A stretch of DNA of 14,002 nt from Deinococcus roseus (GTDB lineage Bacteria > Deinococcota > Deinococci > Deinococcales > Deinococcaceae): positions 1-14,002 of the forward strand of contig NZ_BMOD01000050.1 of assembly GCF_014646895.1 (NCBI RefSeq), read 5' to 3'. Position numbers and translations under genes: made by a program. Shown here in pieces: positions 6,572 to 11,900 of this stretch. The notes below the pieces were generated by a model that was given only the letters and a program-made list of their open reading frames with translations, was not told the origin of the DNA and searched no databases. Each line of letters starts with the position of its first letter. Positions within the stretch are counted from its first letter, which is position 1.

Positions 6572-7477
6572 TCAGGGAACTGGATGTTGCCACTGGCCTG
6601 CTTCGGGAACCCAGGTTTTTTCTGCCGAGGGACCGAGGGTGGGTTGCAGGAATTCAGCCAGGGTTTGCATCAGGGTCCTCAGGTCCTGTGGGGCGTCGAG
6701 CCTGGTGCGCCGCAAGAACAGTTGCCAGCGGCCCTGCAAGGCAGGGTCGCCCCAGAATTCAGTGCTGAACACCTCGAGATGCGCTTCCCTGAGGGTGCCC
6801 CGGTTCAAAAAGGCCCGTTCTATGGCCTGTTGGAGCATGGCCAACTCAAAGGTTTCACGCTGGAGGATGGTGTGCAGGTCATAGAGGTCTTTCATGCGGG
6901 TGGTGGCCCGCCCGAGCTCCAGCAGGGCAGCGAACTTCTCGGCCACCACGGTCTCCAGGGGGTAAATCCGGATCTGGGCCGGCTGGGGAATCAGGAGTTG
7001 GGGAAAGTCCACCATGATGGGACCCGGGGTGATGGTGTTCCCGAAGGACACGTCGAGTTGCAAGGTGATTCTGGCCCGTCCGCACACGGCGTCCACCAGG
7101 ACGCGCACTCCAGGATAGTCGGCCTCTTCGTGCAGGGTGGAGAGGCGCATGTTTTCAGTGTCAAAGGTCACCTGGTCCGGGAGGGATTCCTTGAGGGCAA
7201 TCTCCAGGGCTTGCTTTACCCCTTCCGGGGTGTTGGGCAGGTGCCGTGCGGCCAGGTCAATGTCCTGGGTGGGACGGGCGGCCTGCACGTACCGGGCGAA
7301 CAGACTCAGCCCTCCTTTGAGCACGAAATCGTCCTGGTGTGGACTCAGGGCAATGCGGGCCAGCAGGCCTTGCTGTGCGTAGAGCAGCAGCATGGTTTCC
7401 CGGGAGAGGCCGAGTTTGAGGGCCAGGTTGCGGAGTTTGGCCAGCAGGGAGACGGAGGGGTCAGGTGTCGATGTCAT
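6572..7477 (-). CDS. abiEii: AbiEii-type nucleotidyltransferase toxin
   Basis: The 301-residue protein belongs to the AbiEii/AbiGii toxin family of the DNA polymerase-beta nucleotidyltransferase fold. The signature is visible as LKGGLSLF (the GS-type motif) followed by RPTQDIDLAA with the metal-binding DID, and by the family motif YPLETVVAEKFAALLELG plus TTRMKDLYDL. In type IV abortive-infection systems such toxins modify nucleic acid substrates (tRNA for some relatives) and arrest growth. I choose the ATG at 7477, which overlaps the abiEi stop codon by 17 nt and has GGAGG about nine bases upstream; an ATG at 7498 in the same frame is possible. It is cotranscribed with the upstream antitoxin gene, the usual order. 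The length is typical and no key residue is missing, so the toxin looks functional. It converges on the helicase gene. Confidence 0.92.
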   Translation of the reverse strand: MTSTPDPSVSLLAKLRNLALKLGLSRETMLLLYAQQGLLARIALSPHQDDFVLKGGLSLFARYVQAARPTQDIDLAARHLPNTPEGVKQALEIALKESLPDQVTFDTENMRLSTLHEEADYPGVRVLVDAVCGRARITLQLDVSFGNTITPGPIMVDFPQLLIPQPAQIRIYPLETVVAEKFAALLELGRATTRMKDLYDLHTILQRETFELAMLQQAIERAFLNRGTLREAHLEVFSTEFWGDPALQGRWQLFLRRTRLDAPQDLRTLMQTLAEFLQPTLGPSAEKTWVPEAGQWQHPVP

Positions 7478-8078
7478 GCAGGAGGACCTCCAGGTCATTG
7501 AGGATTTTGTGGTCGATGTGCTGCTCCCGGGCGACCTTGATCAGCTGATGGGGACTTTTGTGTCCCCGCAGGTACTTTCTGAGTCCTTCGAGGTACAGGT
7601 CCCGCCCGAGTTTTTTTTGGTACCGGTGCAGGTCGCAGAGGGTTTTTTCTTCTGTGTACAGTTTCAGGGTGCGGGTGGTGCCACTGAGGGTCAGTTCAGT
7701 CTGGTGGGGCTGGTAGTGCCTGTCCTGGAAGTGGTAGACCTCCACCGGGGGGTGGTCGACGCCGGGGAAAGTGCGGTGGTGGGGGATGGCGAACTGTACC
7801 CTCAGAGGCTGGGTGGTGGTCAGGCCATGCAGGTACAGGGCAGTGACCAGGCAGAAGCGGATGTGGGGGAAGCGCAGTTGCAACTCCAGCAGCTCTTCGT
7901 GATCCAGCAGGGGGCTGTCGGTGAGGCGGTACACCCCCCGCTGCACTCTCTGGACTTTGCCTTGCTGGACCCAGCGCTTGAGCTGGTTGAAGTAGGTGCC
8001 CTCTGTCAGGTCCTGCGGGGTGAGATAACCGCCCTTTTGCTGGAAGAGCTGGAGGAGCTGGAGATCATGGTCACTCAT
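7461..8078 (-). CDS. abiEi: AbiEi-type antitoxin / autorepressor
   Basis: The 205-residue protein has the type IV AbiEi antitoxin layout: an N-terminal winged helix (DLQLLQLFQQKGGYLTPQDL, QLKRWVQQGKVQRVQRGVYRL, residues about 5-52), then the conserved CLVTALYLHGLTTTQP segment and a C-terminal half ending EKTLCDLHRYQKKLG and a helical tail. Known AbiEi proteins neutralise AbiEii without binding it stably and repress their own promoter through the winged helix. The gene precedes and overlaps abiEii by 17 nt. The ATG at 8078 lies inside the left arm of a long inverted repeat, and an extended -10 element lies only 18 bp upstream, so the leader is about 11 nt and no Shine-Dalgarno sequence is present. 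Length and motifs are complete. Confidence 0.92.
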   Translation of the reverse strand: MSDHDLQLLQLFQQKGGYLTPQDLTEGTYFNQLKRWVQQGKVQRVQRGVYRLTDSPLLDHEELLELQLRFPHIRFCLVTALYLHGLTTTQPLRVQFAIPHHRTFPGVDHPPVEVYHFQDRHYQPHQTELTLSGTTRTLKLYTEEKTLCDLHRYQKKLGRDLYLEGLRKYLRGHKSPHQLIKVAREQHIDHKILNDLEVLLHDIDT

Positions 8079-8131
8079 CTGTCAATTTCTCAAGGCATTC
8101 TACCACATTTTGCCTTGAGAAATTGACAGAT
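8077..8131 (-). promoter_or_regulatory. abiEi-abiEii operator: perfect 21-bp inverted repeat around the -10 element
   Basis: Arms of 21 bp, beginning ATCTGTCAATTT at 8077 and ending AAATTGACAGAT at 8131, match perfectly across a 13-nt spacer (8098-8110). On the minus strand the spacer and adjoining base hold an extended -10, TGGTAGAAT (8105-8097), with TAGAAT differing from consensus at one position. No good -35 lies 17 bp upstream. The repeat overlaps the abiEi start codon. Binding by a dimeric AbiEi would block the promoter, which fits the known autoregulation of AbiE systems; in the transcript only one arm would be present, so a DNA operator is more likely than an RNA hairpin. Confidence 0.8.
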
Positions 8132-8208
8132 CACCCTGTATTTTTCAGGCCACATGGTTGTGATGGATGTGTTGTCTCCCAAAGCCTTCTCTGACGATTG
8201 ATTCTGCT

Positions 8209-8254
8209 GTACAGATTTGCAGGTGTTTTTGAAAAAACACCTGCAAATCTGTAC
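8209..8254 (+). promoter_or_regulatory. Perfect 22-bp inverted repeat before the orphan AbiEi gene (putative operator)
   Basis: Arms of 22 bp starting GTACAGATTTGCAGG and ending CCTGCAAATCTGTAC are perfect complements separated by only two bases (GA at 8231-8232). The repeat ends nine bases before the ATG at 8264. It reads without a stop in the gene's frame, so a TTG at 8198 would put it inside the protein, but the protein family alignment favours the ATG. No clear promoter is recognisable. A DNA operator or a strong 5' hairpin in the messenger are both possible. Confidence 0.75.
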
Positions 8255-8263
8255 CATGAAGAC

Positions 8264-8842
8264 ATGGACCTGCAGCAGTATGCCCAGGAAAACGACACTC
8301 CCATCTTCTCCAGGCAAGCCCTGACCAAACTTGGATACCACCACCGGCACATTCAAAAACTGCTGGAGGAGGGAGTATTGGAACGCCTGCGGCCGGGTTA
8401 CTATCGGGTTCTCAATGTGGGCTTCTTGCTCAATGAGGATCTGCAGGAGGTGTGCATCCAGGTCAAACACGGAGTGGTGTGTATGGAATCTGCCCTGGCC
8501 TATTACGGACTCAGCACGGTCAGATCAAGTGAGGTGTGGATGGCCATCCCCAACCACAGCCGGGCACCCCGCATCGTGTACCCTCCTGTACGGTACTGTT
8601 ATTTCGCTGAATCGACCCACCAGTATGGGATCATCAGGCCTGAGGGCTTCCCAGTGTACAGCAAGGAAAAAACCCTGGCTGACATCCTGCACCACCGCAA
8701 CAAGATTGGCATGCAGACCGTCAAGGAGGCTTTCAGGGATTATTTGCGCCTGAAAGACTGCAATCTGAATGAACTGCTGAGGGCCAGTGAGGTGTGTCAC
8801 GTGGGGGAGCGCATGTTTGATTTGCTGCAGATGCTCACCTGA
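8264..8842 (+). CDS. Orphan AbiEi-type antitoxin/transcriptional regulator
   Basis: The 192-residue protein matches the AbiEi family along its whole length: winged helix (DLQQYAQENDTPIFSRQAL, HIQKLLEEGVLERLRPGYYRV), the ESALAYYGLST and SEVWMAIPNH segment that parallels the family TALYLHGL and WMAIP motifs, the YSKEKTLADILHHRNKIG block and a helical C-terminus. Starting at ATG 8264 aligns its N-terminus with that of the other AbiEi; a TTG at 8198 would add 22 residues encoded by the palindrome and is less likely. There is no AbiEii toxin beside it: the next gene downstream encodes a HigA-N-like protein 72 bp away. It is divergent to the abiEi-abiEii operon with 185 bp between start codons. It may act as a stand-alone regulator, or its toxin has been lost. 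Confidence 0.88.
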   Translation: MDLQQYAQENDTPIFSRQALTKLGYHHRHIQKLLEEGVLERLRPGYYRVLNVGFLLNEDLQEVCIQVKHGVVCMESALAYYGLSTVRSSEVWMAIPNHSRAPRIVYPPVRYCYFAESTHQYGIIRPEGFPVYSKEKTLADILHHRNKIGMQTVKEAFRDYLRLKDCNLNELLRASEVCHVGERMFDLLQMLT

Positions 8843-8854
8843 GAAGACGACAGG

Positions 8855-8885
8855 GCAATTGTGCAGCAACCTGCTGCACAATTGC
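8855..8885. repeat. 31-bp palindrome (14-3-14) before the HigA-like gene
   Basis: GCAATTGTGCAGCA and TGCTGCACAATTGC are perfect complements around ACC. It lies 12 bp after the orphan AbiEi stop and 29 bp before the next start codon. It shares AATTGTGCAG/CTGCACAATT with the palindrome at 2704-2730. It could be an operator, a transcript hairpin or a dispersed palindromic repeat; no T-run follows on either side, so a terminator is unlikely. Confidence 0.75.
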
Positions 8886-8914
8886 AGGTGGCCATGGCTG
8901 ATGAGGAGATGCCT

Positions 8915-9253
8915 ATGAAGTTGAATGTTCTGGAGATTGTCCAGCTTTGGGAAGCCCTTGACCAGGTGGCCCACGATGTCCTGGTGCCCATCACCACCGA
9001 AGCCCAGTATGAAGATGCCATGCAGCTGTTTGCCTGTGTTTGGGAAAGGGTCAAGGAACAACAGGATCATCCGCTGGGGAGTTTGTTTCTGTTGCTCAGA
9101 GACCACATTCAGGCGTATGAAGATCAGGTTTATCCCATTCCAGATCCCTCCCCAGATCAAGCCCATCGGCGGCCCTGGCCACAGGAGGTGCTGGATTTTA
9201 AGGGAGATCCTGAGCTGGAGCCTTTTGAGTGGGATCGACCTGAGCCCAGCTGA
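8915..9253 (+). CDS. HigA N-terminal-domain-like protein lacking an HTH
   Basis: The 112-residue product has, at residues of about 22-72, the pattern of the N-terminal segment of HigA-type antitoxins: VPITTEAQYEDAM, a DHPLGSLFLLLRDHIQAYEDQ helix and the YPIPDPSP turn. In HigA an XRE-type helix-turn-helix follows this turn; here the next 40 residues (RRPWPQEVLDF, ELEPFEWDRP) are Pro-, Trp- and acid-rich and show no HTH. The ATG at 8915 has GAGGAG six bases upstream (8903-8908); ATGs at 8894 and 8909 are in frame but badly placed for it. It follows the orphan AbiEi gene in the same direction after a 72-bp gap with a 31-bp palindrome. It is not obviously broken. It may be an accessory or decoy antitoxin; the assignment rests on pattern only. 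Confidence 0.65.
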   Translation: MKLNVLEIVQLWEALDQVAHDVLVPITTEAQYEDAMQLFACVWERVKEQQDHPLGSLFLLLRDHIQAYEDQVYPIPDPSPDQAHRRPWPQEVLDFKGDPELEPFEWDRPEPS

Positions 9254-9402
9254 ATGGGGTGTCTGGTGGGACCTGTTGTGAGATTTCCAGATGGGTTCTC
9301 AGACCCTGGATGGGTTCAGAGGGGGTTGGCCTGAAACGCAGGACTTGATCAACCCATTGAGGAGGAGGTCTATTGTGTCCTACCATCTGGTAAGATAAAT
9401 TT
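9254..9402. other. Intergenic region upstream of mazE
   Basis: No reading frame is supported in these 149 bp. Only the last 25 bp show regulatory features (palindrome and extended -10). The rest has no repeat or terminator I could recognise. Confidence 0.4.
9381..9396 (+). promoter_or_regulatory. mazEF promoter (extended -10) with overlapping palindrome
   Basis: TGGTAAGAT (9388-9396) is an extended -10 element that would start transcription at or within a few bases of the mazE ATG at 9403, giving a leaderless or nearly leaderless messenger. TACCA-TC-TGGTA (9381-9392) is a 12-bp palindrome overlapping it, a suitable operator for a ribbon-helix-helix antitoxin. No good -35 was found. Confidence 0.5.
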
Positions 9403-9663
9403 ATGGGATCTAAACGCCTCCACACCAATGCAGAAAAAGTCAGTGTCACGTTGCCACCAGACCTGGTGCGGTTTGCAGAAGAATTCCAGCTGGCCCATGG
9501 CCTGTCCAGCCGCAGTGAAGTGCTGGCCCAGGCTTTGCACCTGCTTCAGGAGCAGGAACTCCGGGAAGCTTACCGGGCTGCCAGTCAAGAGTGGGATGGA
9601 AGCAAAGACCAGAGGCTGTGGGAAGGCACCTCCGAAGATGGTCTGGACGATTCGAGGTGGTGA
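9403..9663 (+). CDS. mazE: MazE-like ribbon-helix-helix antitoxin
   Basis: The 86-residue protein has a short N-terminal beta strand, KVSVTLPP (residues about 12-19), followed by two helices (DLVRFAEEFQLAHG, SRSEVLAQALHLLQEQEL), the arrangement of CopG/MetJ ribbon-helix-helix DNA-binding antitoxins that accompany many MazF toxins. The acidic C-terminal tail (SKDQRLWEGTSEDGLDDSRW) is the kind of flexible segment that wraps the toxin. Its stop codon overlaps the toxin start as GTGA, so the two are translationally coupled. The N-terminus at ATG 9403 is set by the extended -10 promoter just upstream; there is no clear Shine-Dalgarno sequence. The complex probably represses its own promoter through the palindrome at 9381-9392. 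Confidence 0.85.
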   Translation: MGSKRLHTNAEKVSVTLPPDLVRFAEEFQLAHGLSSRSEVLAQALHLLQEQELREAYRAASQEWDGSKDQRLWEGTSEDGLDDSRW

Positions 9664-10004
9664 AGGTCATCCGTCGTGGAGACGTCTTCCTGGTGAACTT
9701 CAGACCTGCCCGGGAAGATGAGGCCAGTGATGTGCGCCCAGCCGTGGTGGTCACCAACAACCTTGCCAATCAAGAAGGGACCACCATCGTGGTGGTGCCC
9801 ATCACCAGCAACACCGAGAAGGTCTACCCCTTCCAGGTGCATTTGCCGGTGGAGCGGAGTGGTTTGAATCAGGACTCCAAAATCCAGGTGGAACAGTTGC
9901 GCAGCATCAGTGTCAGTCGGCTGGGCAAGCGTCTGTCCCACCTGCCTGAGGACCTGATGGAAGAACTGAACCGGAAGATCAAGTTGCATCTGGCCCTGAT
10001 CTGA
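9660..10004 (+). CDS. mazF: MazF-family endoribonuclease toxin
   Basis: The 114-residue protein starts VKVIRRGDVFLVNF, the standard RRGDVFLV beta-hairpin opening of MazF/PemK/Kid toxins, followed by RPAVVVTNN with the conserved RP-VV pair, VVVPITSN, and the C-terminal SKIQVEQLRSISVSRLGKRL block. MazF toxins are sequence-specific single-strand RNases of the cytoplasm. I choose the GTG at 9660, which overlaps the antitoxin stop codon in GTGA; the GTG at 9657 is equally in frame. Length and motifs are complete, so it looks active. No terminator with a T-run follows; a 7-bp stem (10014-10020 with 10033-10039) is the only structure seen after the stop. Confidence 0.93.
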   Translation: MKVIRRGDVFLVNFRPAREDEASDVRPAVVVTNNLANQEGTTIVVVPITSNTEKVYPFQVHLPVERSGLNQDSKIQVEQLRSISVSRLGKRLSHLPEDLMEELNRKIKLHLALI

Positions 10005-10147
10005 GACCAGGAGCCCATCTGGAAAGTCTGGGAGATGGGAGCCAGGTTGCGCCAGATGATGAGGGAGGAGACTGGCCGAATCAAGCCTGCTTTGTGCACC
10101 AGGCCGCCGGTTCCTTTTTTGCGTCTGCTCATCGCTTCACTCGCCTT

Positions 10148-10176
10148 TTGTCTGTGAGAGGCCGAGAAATTATGCT
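10148..10176 (+). promoter_or_regulatory. Promoter candidate for the AAA-ATPase-like gene
   Basis: TTGTCT (10148-10153) and TATGCT (10171-10176) are exactly 17 bp apart, each matching consensus at four of six positions, about 36 bp before the ATG at 10213. The intergenic DNA from 10005 to here shows no other supported feature. Confidence 0.45.
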
Positions 10177-10212
10177 GAGAAACAACAAATCATGAAGTGT
10201 TAAACTTGGTTC

Positions 10213-11754
10213 ATGCAGCTTCCGATTGGCATTCAGGATTTCCAGAAACTCAGGGAGGGGAACTACGTGTATGTGGACAAAACACAGCACATGTTGCCCT
10301 TCGTTCAGGGGGGATACTATTTTCTCTCTCGTCCCAGACGTTTTGGAAAGTCTCTGACCATCAGCACCCTGAAGGCGCTGTTCGAAGGCAAGAAGCACCT
10401 GTTCGAAGGCTTATGGATTCACAACCAGCATGATTTTGAGCCACATCCCGTGCTCCACCTGAACCTCCCCGGAGTGGAATCGCGGGAACTTCCTCTGAGC
10501 GTGGGTTTAACGCTTTACTTTCAGGAGCAGGCCGCACGTTTTGGGCTGACCATCAGTGACCGCTCGGCCAGATTGGCCTTTCGGGACCTGATCCTGGGGC
10601 TCTCCAAAGGGGGGAAGGTGGTGTTGCTCGTTGATGAGTACGATAAACCGCTGGTGGATTTTCTGGACGATCCAGAAAAGCTGGCCGAGCATCAGGACCT
10701 GCTGAAAAGTGTGTATGGAACCATCAAAGAACTGGATGAGCACTTGCATCTGGTGATCCTGACGGGGGTCTCAAAATTTGGGAAACTGAGCCTGTTCAGT
10801 GACCTCAACAACCTCTATGACGCTTCCCTGGACCCCAGGTTTGCAGAACTCTGTGGCTATACCCGTGAAGAACTCGAGCGGGATTTTGCTGAACATCATG
10901 GACAGGCCCAGGAACGCTTGAACATGCCCTCAGAGACCTACTGGGAAACAGTGAAACGCTGGTACAATGGCTACTCCTGGGGGCAGCATTCTGCTGTCTA
11001 TTGCCCGTTCAGCATGCTGGTTTTTTTGCAGAACCCGGTCTTCAAGCCGTACTGGTACGAAACGGGAACCCCCACCTTTTTGATGAAACTGGTCCGAAAG
11101 CAAGGTTACACCCCCTTTCAACTGGAGCACCTCCGGGCTGGAGAGCAGGTGGTCAGCACCTCCAGTGTGGAACACCTGGATCCCATCTCGATCATGTTCC
11201 AGACGGGATATTTGACCCTCAAAGAGATTCAGCCCTCCATTTATGGCACCAGTTACACCCTGGGCTTTCCCAATGAGGAAGTCCGGGTGGCTTTTGCCCA
11301 GAACCTGCTCCAGGAATACACAGATCACCAGGACAGTCAGGCAGGGTTGCTGGGAGTCACTTTAAGGGATGCCCTGCTGCATCAGAACTGGGAGGGCTTT
11401 TTTGAGGGAGTGAATGCCACCCTGGCCGGAGTGCCTTACGAAATCTTTCCCCGGAAAGAAGCCTTTTTCAATTCTCTGATGCACCTGATGCTGGTGTCCA
11501 CTGGCCTGCCCACCCTCAGCCAGGTGCAAACCAGCAAAGGCCGCATGGACACGGTGATTGAACTGTCGAATCAAGTCTTCATCTTCGAATTCAAGTTGGA
11601 CGGCACAGCTCAGGAGGCCCTGGAGCAGATCAGAGGGGCTGGCTATGGAGAAAAGTACCTGGGGAAACAGGTGCTGATGCTGGGGGTCAATTTTGACTCT
11701 GCCAGCAAAAGTGTGTCTGAGTGGACATCGGACGTGATCAACTCCAGTGGTTGA
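10213..11754 (+). CDS. AAA-ATPase-like protein with C-terminal PD-(D/E)XK nuclease domain
   Basis: The 513-residue protein is a typical full-length member of the AAA-ATPase-like (PF09820-type) family with a C-terminal DUF1703-type nuclease domain. The N-terminus has LPIGIQDFQKLREGNYVYVDKT, the family opening, then a P-loop SRPRRFGKS (39-47) and Walker B VVLLVDEYDKP (about 137-147). The C-terminal domain carries D446 in GRMDTVIEL and E459/K461 in FIFEFKL, a complete PD-(D/E)XK set, followed by the family's ALEQIRGAGYGEKY helix. It is probably a nuclease coupled to an ATPase switch. The biological role of the family is not established; many genomes carry multiple copies, often in accessory regions. 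It is monocistronic, has no obvious Shine-Dalgarno sequence, and is followed by the group II intron on the opposite strand. Confidence 0.9.
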   Translation: MQLPIGIQDFQKLREGNYVYVDKTQHMLPFVQGGYYFLSRPRRFGKSLTISTLKALFEGKKHLFEGLWIHNQHDFEPHPVLHLNLPGVESRELPLSVGLTLYFQEQAARFGLTISDRSARLAFRDLILGLSKGGKVVLLVDEYDKPLVDFLDDPEKLAEHQDLLKSVYGTIKELDEHLHLVILTGVSKFGKLSLFSDLNNLYDASLDPRFAELCGYTREELERDFAEHHGQAQERLNMPSETYWETVKRWYNGYSWGQHSAVYCPFSMLVFLQNPVFKPYWYETGTPTFLMKLVRKQGYTPFQLEHLRAGEQVVSTSSVEHLDPISIMFQTGYLTLKEIQPSIYGTSYTLGFPNEEVRVAFAQNLLQEYTDHQDSQAGLLGVTLRDALLHQNWEGFFEGVNATLAGVPYEIFPRKEAFFNSLMHLMLVSTGLPTLSQVQTSKGRMDTVIELSNQVFIFEFKLDGTAQEALEQIRGAGYGEKYLGKQVLMLGVNFDSASKSVSEWTSDVINSSG

Positions 11755-11866
11755 GCAACAACGGCTCAGTCCTGACAGCTTTGTTGGAGCGTGAAAAGTT
11801 GGTCTGTTACATTGACACTCCACGCCGGGTAGCCGGGTGAGCCTTACGGCTCTCCCAGCCCCCTCA

Positions 11867-11900
11867 GAACCGTGCGTGCGACTTTCACCGCACACGGCTC
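11867..11900 (-). ncRNA. Group II intron domain V
   Basis: On the minus strand these 34 nt form the canonical domain V hairpin: GAGCCGTGTGCG pairs with CGCACGCACGGTTC around a GTGAAAG apical part with a GAAA loop. The AGC catalytic triad occupies positions 2-4. Length and sequence agree with active introns. The first two bases are shared with the stop codon of the intron-encoded protein. Confidence 0.93.

Noticed and set aside
6551..7501. Plus-strand frame of 316 codons opposite abiEii
   Set aside because: The Gly/His/Gln-rich translation has no family pattern, while the minus strand encodes a complete nucleotidyltransferase.
8077..8885. The series of palindromes as a CRISPR array
   Set aside because: The repeats differ in sequence, are palindromic units at gene starts, and have no regular spacers; no cas gene is present.
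10014..10039. Stem CCCATCT/AGATGGG after mazF as terminator
   Set aside because: Only seven pairs, a 12-nt loop and no T-run; too weak to call.
9869..10132. Minus-strand frame starting MSRRKKGTGG
   Set aside because: Its start looks gene-like, but more than half overlaps mazF and no known fold or ribosome binding site supports it.
11756..11786. CAACAA...TTGTTG hairpin after the AAA-ATPase-like gene
   Set aside because: Six base pairs with a 19-nt loop and no T-tract; likely chance.
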